This document shows positions 37,868-46,951 of a stretch of 64,000 nucleotides of DNA, piece after piece. Position numbers and translations under genes: made by a program. Source of the stretch: JAJYTL01 sp046705265 (GTDB taxonomy: Bacteria; Pseudomonadota; Alphaproteobacteria; Ferrovibrionales; Ferrovibrionaceae); assembly GCA_046705265.1 (NCBI GenBank), contig JBJKQL010000067.1:1-64000 (forward strand). The letters run 5' to 3'. Below the pieces are notes generated by a model. That model was not told where the DNA came from and searched no databases. It saw nothing but the letters and a program-made list of their open reading frames with translations. Each line of letters begins with the position of its first letter. Position 1 is the first letter of the stretch.

Positions 37868-39028
37868 TCACGTCGTGAAAAGATCGGGCGGATCGGCAGC
37901 TTCGGGCGGCACTAGGTGGTCGACGCCGATACCGATAAGGCGAAACGCTCGACCATCGGCTTCACGGCGCAACAGGCGCAGCCCGTGTTCGAAAATGACC
38001 TCACGTTGTTGAGTCGGATAGGGGAGTCGGCTCTGTCGAGTCAGGATTCGAAAATTGGCGGTCTTCAACTTCAGCACTATTGTTCCACCGGCCAAGGAGG
38101 CGCGCTTCAGGCGTTCTTCGATTCGGATAGCCAAAGCATGCAGGGCATCTGCCAGCGGTTCGGCGTCGGTCAAATCACGTCGGAACGTCGTCTCTGCAGA
38201 AATGCTCTTAAGCGGTCGATCGGCCACAACACGTCGTGGATCGTCGCCCTGGACAAGGCGAGCGAGAGTATGTCCGAATTTTCCGAAATGGGCCACCAGG
38301 GCCGCTTCGGGCATCACCTGTAGTTGCGCGACGGCGGTAATTCCCTCGGCGCTAAGACGCTTGGCTGTTGCGACGCCGATACCGTGGATCGCAGTGACGG
38401 GGAGTGACGCGAGGAAACTCCTGCTCTCGCCGCGCCCGATGATTGAAAAGCCGCGTGGCTTGTCACGGTCGGAGGCAAGTTTGGCCAAGGCCTTATTATA
38501 GCTGAGACCGACCGATACGGTGACGCCGACCTTGCTTTCGACGGCTTTGGCGAGTCGTGCCAGTAGGACCGCCGGAGGACGATCGACCAACCGAACGGCA
38601 TCGGATAGATCTAGATAAGCCTCATCCAGAGATATCGGCTCGACTGCCCGCGTTGCCTTCAGGAATAAGCTTCGGATTTCGGCGCTGACGCGTTTGTATT
38701 TGGCCATATCCGGAGGGATCACGACGGCATGCGGGCAAAGCTCCATCGCCTTGAACATGGGCATTGCCGATCGAGCGCCGAAGCGGCGCGCAACATAGCA
38801 TGCGGTCATGACAACACCACGGCCACCCGGATGACCGACGATCACCGGTTTGTCCCCGAGGCTCGGATTTTCTTGCTTCTCGACCGAGGCGTAGAAGGCG
38901 TCGCAGTCGATATGAGCAATAGATAGCTCGAGGAGCTCCGGATGATCCAAACCGAAGTCAGAGCTACAGCGTGGGCAGATCAGCCCGCCTTCATCATAAA
39001 CATGGCCGCAAGTGCGACATAGGCGCAA
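37868..39028 (-). CDS. dinB: DNA polymerase IV (DinB) with N-terminal zinc ribbon
   Basis: A 386-residue Y-family translesion polymerase. Catalytic acidic residues are in HIDCDAFYASVE (residues 39-50, with the Phe-Tyr steric gate) and SLDEAYLDLSD. It has fingers, a thumb region (GIGVATAKRLSAEGI helix-hairpin-helix) and a little-finger domain. The first 25 residues carry four cysteines, C4, C7, C18 and C21, in two CxxC pairs that look like a zinc ribbon. Such a ribbon occurs in a subgroup of alphaproteobacterial DinB proteins. No clamp-binding QL motif is obvious at the C-terminus. It stands alone, without imuA or dnaE2. Confidence 0.94.
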   Translation of the reverse strand: MRLCRTCGHVYDEGGLICPRCSSDFGLDHPELLELSIAHIDCDAFYASVEKQENPSLGDKPVIVGHPGGRGVVMTACYVARRFGARSAMPMFKAMELCPHAVVIPPDMAKYKRVSAEIRSLFLKATRAVEPISLDEAYLDLSDAVRLVDRPPAVLLARLAKAVESKVGVTVSVGLSYNKALAKLASDRDKPRGFSIIGRGESRSFLASLPVTAIHGIGVATAKRLSAEGITAVAQLQVMPEAALVAHFGKFGHTLARLVQGDDPRRVVADRPLKSISAETTFRRDLTDAEPLADALHALAIRIEERLKRASLAGGTIVLKLKTANFRILTRQSRLPYPTQQREVIFEHGLRLLRREADGRAFRLIGIGVDHLVPPEAADPPDLFTT

Positions 39029-39373
39029 GTTGCTTTGGTCTCCCCTGCTTTTTTTCCCGGCGGCATCAATCTATAACGAAAGCAGGCATCGCGCCGGAAA
39101 AAGCTGGCTCCTTGGGGTACAGGCCGAGTGTGTCAGCCGAGCTGAGAATAAGAAAATATCGCACGTATTCTACGCGAGCTGCGTGTTTCTCCGAGGTTCC
39201 GCTTCGGAAATAGCGATCAAAAAGTCCGACAGTCTGGTACAGCGCTCTCGCGCTGCCTGCTGTCGCTGGCCTCGATAGGACTGCATGGTCTGGGGCACCC
39301 CGGTGGTCGCCAGCGGCGGCACCGCGAAATCGGTGGGAACGCGTCATCCTTCGCTGGCCGGATGTCCATAATA
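39029..39373. other. Spacer between the EmrB-type pump and dinB
   Basis: About 345 bases with no supported gene. A long minus-strand frame crosses it but is out of frame with the pump gene that it overlaps and has no domain features. The dinB promoter should be here; no SOS box (CTG-N10-CAG) or alphaproteobacterial GTTC-N7-GTTC box was found. Confidence 0.45.
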
Positions 39374-40975
39374 TCAATGTCCAAGATGGGCTTCCGTACC
39401 GGTGGTTCGGCGCAGGAAAAAGGCTAGGGGTATAAGTGCAACGGACAATAGCGCTAACGCATGAAAGTCGTCGATGAAGGCGAGCATGTTCGCCTGGGCG
39501 AGAATCATGTTGTAAATGACCGCTACGCCGTGCTGAGCGGCGTTGGCAGCATCTCCCGGTATGCGCTGAAAAAGTTGACTGAGCCCCTCCACGGCTGTTC
39601 GGTAGTTGTTGTTGAAGTTCGTCGCGTTTTGCACCAGGAGACTTTGGTGCAATTGGGTATGGCGCGTGAGAAGGGTCGTCGTTAACGAGATACCGACGCT
39701 GCCGCCGATGTTCCGCGACATATTGATGATGGCGGATGCATTGCTGGATTTCCGCGGCGGCAGATGGACGTATGCCGCAGTATTGATGGGAATGAACAGA
39801 AAGGCGAGGCCGGTCGCCTGCAACGTGCGCGCCCAGACGATGGTCCAATAATCAGTACCGGTTGTGAAGTCCCCCATCCAGAGCAAGGCCAGGGCGCTGA
39901 TCAGGAATCCAAAGGCGATCAACCACTTGGCGTCAAACCTGGTTACCATTTGGCCGATGAGCGGCATAATGACGATAAGCGCCACGCCACCCGGCGTGAG
40001 GACAAGCCCGGCATCGAGCGCGGTATAACCAAGGCGGCCCTGTACAAAAATTGGCAACAGGGCCGTGCTGGCGAGGAGGACAAGCCCAACGGCGAACATC
40101 TGGAGATTGGCGATGCCGAAGTTACGTTCGGCGAGAAGGCGGAGATCGACGATAGGGTCCTTATCGTCGAGCTCCCAAACTACGAAAGCGATCATCGAGA
40201 AGACAAAGGCAACGGTCAGTACCACGATCGCGGTGGAGCCGAACCAATCGTCCTGTTGACCGCGATCGAGGACGATTTGCATGCCTCCGAGGGCAACGGT
40301 AAGTAACGAGAAACCGATCCAGTCAAGACGGATACCGCGTCTCAATCGGCCGAGCCGTGCCTCAATCAGGTAGTTCGGATCGGTTACCAGAGCCTGTACT
40401 AGAACAAATACGATGACACCGACCGGGACGTTGATGAGAAATACCCATCGCCAGCTTATGCTATCGGTGATCCAGCCGCCGACAGTCGGTCCGATGGCCG
40501 GCGCGAAGACAACCGCGAGACCATAAAGCGCGAATGCGGTGCCGCGCTGGGCCGGCTCAAAGGTGTCGGCAAGGATTGCCTGTGACACGGGCTGGAGCCC
40601 GCCGCCCGCGATGCCTTGCAAGGCGCGGAAGGTCACGAGCAACGCCAAGGAGGGAGCAAGTCCGCATATGAGGGAGGCGAGGGCAAAACCCGCGATCGAC
40701 ATCTGGAAGAAGCGCTTGCGCCCGATGACTTCGGAGAGCCAGCCGCTGATCGGCACTACAATGGCGTTGGTAACCGTGTAGCTGGTGAGGACCCAGGTCG
40801 ACGAGTCGATCGAGACCGAAAGCGCACCGGCGATGTGATCGAGCGCAACGTTGGCGATGGAGATATCGAGTACTTCCATGAATGCGGCGAGCGCGACCAC
40901 GGGCGCGATTACCCAGGGACTAACCCCGGAACGCACCGGCAGTGGCGCTGCGGATAAAGCGTCGCTCACCGTCAC
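39374..40975 (-). CDS. DHA2-family MFS drug efflux permease (EmrB type), first pump
   Basis: A 533-residue protein with 14 predicted membrane segments. The loop motif after segment 2 is GWLSEVIGRKRFFQ, and the antiporter motif C region in segment 5 reads FAPAIGPTVGGWITD. EmrB-type pumps work with a membrane-fusion partner (EmrA) and an outer-membrane channel to expel hydrophobic compounds. The GTG start overlaps the stop of the emrA-like gene (GTGA), so the pair is cotranslated. The divergent TetR gene upstream of emrA is the probable regulator. Confidence 0.93.
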   Translation of the reverse strand: MTVSDALSAAPLPVRSGVSPWVIAPVVALAAFMEVLDISIANVALDHIAGALSVSIDSSTWVLTSYTVTNAIVVPISGWLSEVIGRKRFFQMSIAGFALASLICGLAPSLALLVTFRALQGIAGGGLQPVSQAILADTFEPAQRGTAFALYGLAVVFAPAIGPTVGGWITDSISWRWVFLINVPVGVIVFVLVQALVTDPNYLIEARLGRLRRGIRLDWIGFSLLTVALGGMQIVLDRGQQDDWFGSTAIVVLTVAFVFSMIAFVVWELDDKDPIVDLRLLAERNFGIANLQMFAVGLVLLASTALLPIFVQGRLGYTALDAGLVLTPGGVALIVIMPLIGQMVTRFDAKWLIAFGFLISALALLWMGDFTTGTDYWTIVWARTLQATGLAFLFIPINTAAYVHLPPRKSSNASAIINMSRNIGGSVGISLTTTLLTRHTQLHQSLLVQNATNFNNNYRTAVEGLSQLFQRIPGDAANAAQHGVAVIYNMILAQANMLAFIDDFHALALLSVALIPLAFFLRRTTGTEAHLGH

Positions 40976-42177
40976 CTACCGTTGGCGAGATAACCGGGAT
41001 CGATCGGCAGCGCTTCGTTTTCGTGCACGACGCGGGCGATGACGGCGTCGATGCCATGAAACGTTGCCGCATAGACTGAGGTCGAATAGGCCGGCCATTT
41101 AGCAGGTGCAGTCGCGAGGTCGGGGCCGCTTCTATTATGCGTGTCTACGGTCACATTCATCGACAGCCCGAGCCTGAGAGGATGCTTTTTCAGCTGGCTA
41201 GGAGAAAGAGCGACGCGGACCGGCAGTCGTTGAACCACCTTGATCCAGTTTCCAGTGGCATTCTGCGGTGGCAAGAGGGCAAAGACGCCGCCGGTACCGG
41301 CGCCGAGGCCGACGACATGTCCTTTGTAGGACACGCGACTTCCGTAAAGGTCGGAGGTCGCGATGACCGGTTGGCCGATGCGCATTCCCGAAAGTTCAGT
41401 CTCTTTGAAGTTGGCGTCTATCCACAACTGATTGAGCGGAACAACTGCGAGCAGGGACTGGCCCGGCTGTACCCGTTCGCCAAGCTGAACGTTGCGATCG
41501 GCGACAAATCCCGAGACTGGGGCGAGAATTTTGGTGCGCGCCAGCGCAAGCCAGGCATTCCGTACCCGCGCTTTCGCCTCTCGTACCAGCGGATGATTTT
41601 CGGGCGTTGTTCCCGCTACAGCGGCTTGTGATGCGCGCAGTTTCGCCTGTGTCGCGGCGAGTGTAGCGCGGTCGGTTCGCAATGTCGTTTGCGCATGTTG
41701 GTACTCTTGTTCAGAGAGGTCTTTCGCCGCGAACAGCCTCTGGTCTCGCGCGTAGTCACGCCCCGCCTGTGTCAGGGCAGCCTGCTGGGCGGCAACTTCG
41801 GCTTCCAACGCTCGCACATTGGCGAAAAGTTCGCGGACATTGCGCACGGTTTCGGCGAGATTGGCCTCGGCGCTTGCCAGAGCAACTTTGGCATCGGCAT
41901 TGTCAAGAAGGACGAGAAGGTCGCCTTTGCGCACATAGTCCGTATCGTCGGCACCGATCGCAACAACCGTGCCCGAAACCCGAGGGGTGACGGTAATGAT
42001 ATTGCCATGGACATACGCATCGTCAGTGCTGGCGTGCCAGCGTCCGTAGACAAACCAATAGGCACCATAACTGAGGCCGCCGAGCACGAGTACTAAGGCG
42101 AGACTGGCGAGTATCCGCTTACGTCGGTGGCCATTCGGTGTGCTTTTTTCCGCTTGGCTTGTCCCGTCACTTGCCAT
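40972..42177 (-). CDS. HlyD/EmrA-family periplasmic adaptor, first pump
   Basis: A 401-residue membrane-fusion protein. One N-terminal membrane helix (ILASLALVLVLGGLSYGAYW) is followed by a lipoyl half-motif (STDDAYVHGNIITVTPRVSG), a long coiled coil (about residues 110-200), and ILAPVSGFVADRNVQLGERV. The C-terminal PPQNATGNWIKVVQRLPVRV is diagnostic of EmrA. I place the start at 42177 since GGAAGGAGG lies directly before that ATG, rather than 17 codons upstream. Confidence 0.93.
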   Translation of the reverse strand: MASDGTSQAEKSTPNGHRRKRILASLALVLVLGGLSYGAYWFVYGRWHASTDDAYVHGNIITVTPRVSGTVVAIGADDTDYVRKGDLLVLLDNADAKVALASAEANLAETVRNVRELFANVRALEAEVAAQQAALTQAGRDYARDQRLFAAKDLSEQEYQHAQTTLRTDRATLAATQAKLRASQAAVAGTTPENHPLVREAKARVRNAWLALARTKILAPVSGFVADRNVQLGERVQPGQSLLAVVPLNQLWIDANFKETELSGMRIGQPVIATSDLYGSRVSYKGHVVGLGAGTGGVFALLPPQNATGNWIKVVQRLPVRVALSPSQLKKHPLRLGLSMNVTVDTHNRSGPDLATAPAKWPAYSTSVYAATFHGIDAVIARVVHENEALPIDPGYLANGR

Positions 42178-42750
42178 CCCGTTGCCTCCTTCCAGCGACC
42201 CCTCGAAGTCGGACTCGCAATCCAGCACGTCACCATCGGCTACCGCCGGACGGTTGCCTAGTTGCCGGATTGCCTCGTGTCCAGCTCCGGCACCCTCTTG
42301 CTCGATGTCGGGCGGTTATCGCTTTTTCGCGAGCGCAGTCTGGTATCAGCGGTGAGGTCGACCGAGTGTCGAACCGTACCCAAATGGTGAACAAATGAAG
42401 CGGCGGCAAGCGCGTGGTGACAGCGGAGCCGCCGCCAGATCGCGTGGCGGCCCCAACCCATGGGATCACCGCTAGAAGGCCAGCGTTCGGTAGCGCGAAA
42501 TCAGGCGCTCGCCGCGGCGGGTCATATGACGTCAGCCCGTCCAGTGGCGACACAGCGCTTTTCGCAACGACCATCGCGTCTCATGGTCCGCTCTTTACTC
42601 GTGATTGACAAATCACCCAAAACCCCTATTAAGATACTAACAATATCAGGATACCATTGTTATCTGAATGCCTGTGGTTGTCAATGGAGAGTTGAAGCCC
42701 AAGATGCGCGCATTGAAGTCGACCGCGGCTCGAAACCAGGGGTGGTGCAA
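42178..42750. other. Divergent control region between the first pump and its TetR gene
   Basis: About 570 bases. It holds the promoter and operator described separately near 42605-42661. The rest, 42178-42600, shows no supported gene and no clear promoter for the emrA gene. Confidence 0.5.
42605..42661 (+). promoter_or_regulatory. Promoter and TetR-type operator candidate
   Basis: TTGACA (42605-42610) and TATTAA (42627-42632) are 16 bases apart, a strong sigma-70 promoter pointing to the tetR gene. Immediately downstream AACAAT-N11-ATTGTT (42639-42661) is a perfect 6-bp inverted repeat, flanked by GATA on the left and TATC on the right, which extends the symmetry. The position over the start site fits autorepression. 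Regulation of the divergent pump by the same site is inference. Confidence 0.6.
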
Positions 42751-43377
42751 TTGTCACGTCTGAGCCGCGCCGAGAGCCAAGCCCAAACCCGCGAACGCTT
42801 GCTTGATGCCGCCAAGCGGGTGTTCCTGAAGGATGGGTACATCCGAGCCAGTGTCGATAAGGTCGCCGACGAGGCAGGATATTCAAAGGGAGCCATCTAT
42901 TCGAATTTCGATGGCAAGGAAGCTCTGTTTCTCGAGTTATTAAAGCGAAAGTTCAAAGACAACCTGGAGAATGTGCGAGGCGTCCTCGAACGCGTCGAAG
43001 GGATGGACGCCCTGCTCAAGGCGGTGCGCAGCTTCTATGAAAGCAACGCCGAGATATTGGAATTTTCCCTCGTGACGGTTGAATTTCTTACGCAAGTCGG
43101 GCGGGGATCACCTTATGTAGGCGCCTGCGCTGCGCTTTATGCAGAGCAGCGTGAGGCAATGGCTGAACTCATTGGAGCCTTGTTCGCGCGCTCAGGCGTT
43201 GCGCCTCCGGTTTCGCCCGTCGAGCTCGCGACCACGTTGATCGGCCTCACCATGGGTCTGGCCGTACAAAGGGGAATCGACGAAAAGTCGGTTTCCTCCT
43301 CCTTGTGGGCCGGATCCATGGAACTCTGTCTAAGAGGTTTGTTGGCGTTGAAGCCAGACGCAGAATCGGCGGGTTAG
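42751..43377 (+). CDS. TetR/AcrR-family regulator of the first pump
   Basis: A 208-residue regulator. The helix-turn-helix spans residues about 9-55 (TRERLLDAAKRVFLKDGYIR, then ASVDKVADEAGYSKGAIYSN and F). The remainder is the ligand-binding helical domain. The start is not fixed: the TTG at 42751 has AGGGG eight bases upstream, while GTGs at 42742 and 42745 overlap that site; the frame is open further upstream but codes no recognisable domain. Divergent placement from the EmrAB-type genes suggests it senses the pump substrate. Confidence 0.88.
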   Translation: MSRLSRAESQAQTRERLLDAAKRVFLKDGYIRASVDKVADEAGYSKGAIYSNFDGKEALFLELLKRKFKDNLENVRGVLERVEGMDALLKAVRSFYESNAEILEFSLVTVEFLTQVGRGSPYVGACAALYAEQREAMAELIGALFARSGVAPPVSPVELATTLIGLTMGLAVQRGIDEKSVSSSLWAGSMELCLRGLLALKPDAESAG

Positions 43378-43472
43378 CCCAAGGGGATGAAGTGAGGACA
43401 GAATACGGCTTGCGCCGCCACTAGCCGCCGGGCTTGATTTTCGCACATAACATTAATGATCGACGATAGTGG

Positions 43473-44855
43473 CTAGGTTCGCTCCTTGGGGAGGACCCGC
43501 ATGATGACGCATGGGCATGCGGCGCCAGCAGCGACCCTGGTCGACGTGTCGAAGCTCTGTGATCGCGATTCTCTGCTCGAGATCGAGGCCGTGCCGGCTG
43601 CTTGAGCAATCTTCCCAGGCGCTGGCTCCCAGCCGAAAACGCTCCGTCCGCCATAGGCGTGAGAAAGTCTCTGCTCTTCGGCGATCAGCGTTTCGATCAT
43701 CGGCGCTGACGCTTGGCGTTCGATTTGCCGTGCCTGGTCATCGAGCCGCTTGAGCGCAGTGAGTTGCTCCTCGCGTCCGAGCTTGGCGTTCCGGATGGCG
43801 GATTTCAGAACCTGGATGGTCTGGTCGTAAACTCTTAGAGGCACCGGGAAGGGATTTCTGTCCTTACCGCCATGGGCAAAGGAAAAACGTGCCGGATCGG
43901 TGAAACGATAGGGGGCGCCATGCACGACCTCGGCGACCAGCGCAAGAGCGCGCACCGTCCTTGCGCCGACACCGGGGATGAGCAGGAGATCGGCAAAATC
44001 GGTAGGACCGCGATCCGCCGCTGCCGTTAGAGAGGCATGAAGGCGCGGAGCAAGAACATCGCTCGGACGGACTTCATGATGGGCCGGCATCACGAGATGC
44101 GGCAGAATGAGCTGATCTGAGGCGGCCGGCTTGGTCTCCGAAGGTTGACCTTTTAGGCTCGAAAGCGTGCGGACGATGCGGTCCGGTCCCATGGATTGCA
44201 GGACGTCGACTTGGCCACGGCGGGACGCCTCGGCTTGCCGATCGGTGAGATTGACGATCTCACCCTGCCCGGTGCCATCGATCGCGGCATGTGGAGCTTC
44301 GACAAAACTTTTCAGACCTTCTGAGAGCCAGTGATATCGCCGAGCCTGCCGGCGGCCTTCGTTCATCCCCTGTTGGACGACGGTCCATTTGCCGTCATCT
44401 GTAACAATGAAGCCATGCAGGTAGAGGTTGAAGCCATCCTGCACTGCGGCACTATCAACCTTGGCAACCATCCGACTGGCGCTTGCGAGCGCCGAGCCAT
44501 CGATACCCACCCGATTTCCAACCGCGACCAGTTCGGCTGGCGTTTGCCGCGAATATCGGCCACGACCGCCACAGACATGGATGCCAAGCTCGGCCGAAAG
44601 CGGCGTGAGGCCGCGCTTCAACGCGCCGATCACACTTGTGGTGATGCCGGAAGAGTGCCAATCCATTCCCATCACCGCGCCGAAGGACTGAAACCAGAAG
44701 GGGTGGGCGAGACGGCGCAAGAATTCGTCGCGGCCGTAATGATGAACGATCGCTTCACTTATCACCGTGCCAAGCCGGGTCATGCGATCGGCGAGCCATT
44801 TCGGCACGTGCCCACCATGGAGTGGTAGATCGGCGCTTCCAGCTTTGCGTCCCAT
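43473..44855 (-). CDS. DUF763 domain-containing protein
   Basis: A 460-residue protein of the DUF763 family, present in archaea and scattered bacteria and of unknown function. Recognisable parts are ADLPLHGGHVPKWLADRM at the N-terminus, HPFWFQSFGAVMGMDWHSSG, GIHVCGGRGR and LLIPGVGARTVRALALVAEV, the last being a helix-hairpin-helix-like stretch that suggests DNA contact, with FSFAHGGKDRNPFPVP after it. The C-terminal 60 residues are low-complexity. The gene ends near the tetR gene (convergent), and no partner is evident. Confidence 0.88.
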   Translation of the reverse strand: MGRKAGSADLPLHGGHVPKWLADRMTRLGTVISEAIVHHYGRDEFLRRLAHPFWFQSFGAVMGMDWHSSGITTSVIGALKRGLTPLSAELGIHVCGGRGRYSRQTPAELVAVGNRVGIDGSALASASRMVAKVDSAAVQDGFNLYLHGFIVTDDGKWTVVQQGMNEGRRQARRYHWLSEGLKSFVEAPHAAIDGTGQGEIVNLTDRQAEASRRGQVDVLQSMGPDRIVRTLSSLKGQPSETKPAASDQLILPHLVMPAHHEVRPSDVLAPRLHASLTAAADRGPTDFADLLLIPGVGARTVRALALVAEVVHGAPYRFTDPARFSFAHGGKDRNPFPVPLRVYDQTIQVLKSAIRNAKLGREEQLTALKRLDDQARQIERQASAPMIETLIAEEQRLSHAYGGRSVFGWEPAPGKIAQAAGTASISSRESRSQSFDTSTRVAAGAACPCVIMRVLPKERT

Positions 44856-44980
44856 CCGTCTTTTCGCGCTTAGGCCCTCGTCGACAAGGGATGAGTCTAT
44901 ATCAAGCTGCGGGTAAGCGTCACGTCCGCCAGTGGATTGCGATCAGAGGGAAGGCCCTAGAGTCATGGCGCTCGCGGCGC

Positions 44981-45865
44981 TCAGGGACCGTTGCCGGGAA
45001 CCTTGATCTTGATGCCATCGCTCACATAAGCGAGGAAGAACTGAAGGTTCCGATAATGCATGCTCTCGAAGGGTTCCGGCTTGGCGCGGATTTTTTTCTG
45101 GCAGCCGCGAAAGCGCTGATCCAGCGTTCCGACCTTGCCCCACTTCATACGGTATTTGGGAAATGTCGTCGGCATGCCGAGCGCGGGGGAGAGGAGCTGC
45201 GCGCGCAAGTAGTGGCCGACCGCGCCGAGGTGACAACTGGCGCAAGCGAGGCCGAGCTGTCCTTGGCTCTTGAAGAAAAACTTCTGCCCGGCCTGGAATG
45301 CTCTAATGGCCCCTGGCGAGTCGGCCTTGACTGCGATGGGCAAACCGTTCGACAGCGATGCCAGATAGGTCTCAAGCGCGACGATCTCGGGCTTTCCATA
45401 GGGCAGCGGCTTGAGACCGTGCTCCGACCGGCAGGCGTTGAGACTCATTGGCAGCGTCACCACGCCGTGCTGTCGTTCGCTGTAATAAGGATATCGCGCC
45501 GCTACGCCTTTGCCTCCATCGGGATAGCAGCTTGCGTAGGTTTTGCCGTCGGGAAAGGGTTGGCGCCAGAGCTTGGCTCCTTTGTCGAGCGCGAATCCGG
45601 CAGGGCTGAAAGCGGCAAGCTGCTCGTCTTGCTGACGGAGTTCCTTGCTCAAGGCGCCGCTGCCGAGCGCATAATCCTGCAGCCGAAGGCTGGGAAAGAG
45701 TCTGCGATAGAAGCGCGCGATCTCGGCTCGCGTCTTCGCCGGTGCCGCGGAGGGTTCACCCAGCTTCCACCACTTGCCTGCCTTGGATGGCACGGCCCCT
45801 GCAACTAGGCCGGCAGAAGCGCAAATGGTAACGACGCAGGCGGCAAAAAGTATAACTCGTCTCAT
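44981..45865 (-). CDS. soxA: SoxA, thiosulfate-oxidising cytochrome c subunit
   Basis: A 294-residue exported cytochrome (signal peptide residues 1-24). With SoxX it joins thiosulfate to the SoxY carrier cysteine. One haem site is intact, CASCH at residues 208-212. The N-terminal site found in dihaem SoxA is lost here: C113 and C145 remain and probably form a disulfide, as in other one-haem SoxA proteins. C255 in FRGCQKK is the conserved cysteine that ligates the haem and carries the persulfide. YRNLQFFLAYVSDGIKIKVPG at the end is typical. It follows soxX by 13 bases. Confidence 0.95.
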   Translation of the reverse strand: MRRVILFAACVVTICASAGLVAGAVPSKAGKWWKLGEPSAAPAKTRAEIARFYRRLFPSLRLQDYALGSGALSKELRQQDEQLAAFSPAGFALDKGAKLWRQPFPDGKTYASCYPDGGKGVAARYPYYSERQHGVVTLPMSLNACRSEHGLKPLPYGKPEIVALETYLASLSNGLPIAVKADSPGAIRAFQAGQKFFFKSQGQLGLACASCHLGAVGHYLRAQLLSPALGMPTTFPKYRMKWGKVGTLDQRFRGCQKKIRAKPEPFESMHYRNLQFFLAYVSDGIKIKVPGNGP

Positions 45866-45878
45866 AGACGCTCTCCCC

Positions 45879-46247
45879 TCAGCGTTTCAGCGACCAGAGG
45901 TAATCAGCGACCTGCTGCAGTTGCTTTTCGGTCAGTACACCATTTTTGCCGAATTCCGGCATGACGACATGCGGGATCTTGCCTTGAGGATCATAGAGAT
46001 AGTGCGTCAATTCGTGCTTGGTTCGAAACACGGTCTTGATCCATGGCCCAAGACGCGGCCCGACGTTGCCGGGCATGGCCGCGCCAGGCAGGCTATGGCA
46101 GGCAATACAGTTGCCTTCCTTACGGGAAAAAGCGATCCGCTTGCCAATCGCGATGTCAGCCGGAGTGGCCGCATAAGCGGTACCTACCGCGAGTGCCGCG
46201 ACCGCGATGACGAGAGTACGACGGATCCCGCCAGGGATTACGGGCAT
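45879..46247 (-). CDS. soxX: SoxX, monohaem cytochrome c subunit
   Basis: A 122-residue exported cytochrome. The signal peptide (IRRTLVIAVAALAVGTAYA) precedes a single haem motif CIACH (residues 47-51). M96 in HVVMPEFGKNGVLT is the expected distal ligand. It is the electron-accepting partner of SoxA, encoded next to it. The gene has its own upstream element of the ECF type (46326-46354), so soxXA form a transcription unit apart from the soxB operon although both lie on the same strand. Confidence 0.95.
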   Translation of the reverse strand: MPVIPGGIRRTLVIAVAALAVGTAYAATPADIAIGKRIAFSRKEGNCIACHSLPGAAMPGNVGPRLGPWIKTVFRTKHELTHYLYDPQGKIPHVVMPEFGKNGVLTEKQLQQVADYLWSLKR

Positions 46248-46325
46248 GATCTTTCCCCCTCTAGGTCGGTGCAGTGCATGTCATCGAAGCCTGCGACGGA
46301 CGCGGACTGCAGCGGACGATGCTAA

Positions 46326-46354
46326 TGAGATGCGTGAGCATGGCCTGGTATTCC
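46326..46354 (-). promoter_or_regulatory. ECF-type promoter of soxXA
   Basis: On the minus strand GGAATA (46349-46354) is followed after exactly 16 bases by CATCTCA (46326-46332). The -10 lies 78 bases before the soxX start. The same element precedes soxB, the sigma gene and soxYZ. The right half of the DUF302 gene ends at 46375, so the site is intergenic. Confidence 0.75.
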
Positions 46355-46374
46355 TGCGGTTTCGTGCTGTCCGT

Positions 46375-46893
46375 TTATAATGCGCCTTCGGCTCCGGCTT
46401 TCATGATCTGTTTCAGGTCTCCGATCACCGCTTCAGCCTCATTCCTGAGGCTTGCCGGCATGTCCGGCGACAGCAGAAGCTCGGGGTTAAGCATGACCAG
46501 CCATCCTTTGCCGCGCTTGTCTTCCAGAACGGCGATACGGCAGGGCAGATAGGCGGCATAGGCGATATTGAAGCTCACCATGTGGTACGCAGTCACCGGA
46601 TTGCAGAATTGATAGATTTCAAGGCGCCGCACGTTCTTAAGGCCGGAGGCTTTGAGCTGCTTAGAAACCGGCTGATGCGACACCAGCTTCAGATTGAGCA
46701 GGCTTGCCCGCAATTTCATGGAAGAAATCGCGTCATCGATGCTGACGCCCTTGGCCAGCGGCATTTCGACGACCGTCGTTGCAATACCACCGCTGAATGT
46801 ATTCGGCTGCGCACGAAGTGTCGATCGTAACGGCAAGAAAACGAACACCAGAAGCAATGCAAGAAGACCATGGGAAACGGTGCGTCGTAGCAT
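46375..46893 (-). CDS. Exported DUF302 domain protein in the sox locus
   Basis: A 172-residue exported protein. A signal peptide (VSHGLLALLLVFVFLPLRS) is followed by a DUF302 domain (GVSIDDAISSMKLRASLLNL, then QFCNPVTAYHMVSFNIAYAA, YLPCRIAVLEDKRGKGWLVM). Many DUF302 proteins occur next to sulfur and redox genes; the role is unknown. I place the start at 46893 since AGAGG lies eight bases before that ATG; the longer frame lacks a signal-like beginning. It is the last gene of the soxB-dsrE operon. Confidence 0.85.
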   Translation of the reverse strand: MLRRTVSHGLLALLLVFVFLPLRSTLRAQPNTFSGGIATTVVEMPLAKGVSIDDAISSMKLRASLLNLKLVSHQPVSKQLKASGLKNVRRLEIYQFCNPVTAYHMVSFNIAYAAYLPCRIAVLEDKRGKGWLVMLNPELLLSPDMPASLRNEAEAVIGDLKQIMKAGAEGAL

Positions 46894-46951
46894 GTCAAAA
46901 ACCTCTATCGCTTGGCGTCGGTGGCTTTGTGAAACAGAACTTTTTGACCCT

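Noticed and set aside
39066..39848. 260-codon minus-strand frame
   Set aside because: Mostly an out-of-frame shadow of the EmrB-type pump gene; the remainder has no features.
44822..45808. 328-codon plus-strand frame
   Set aside because: Antisense to soxA, whose haem and signal motifs are intact.
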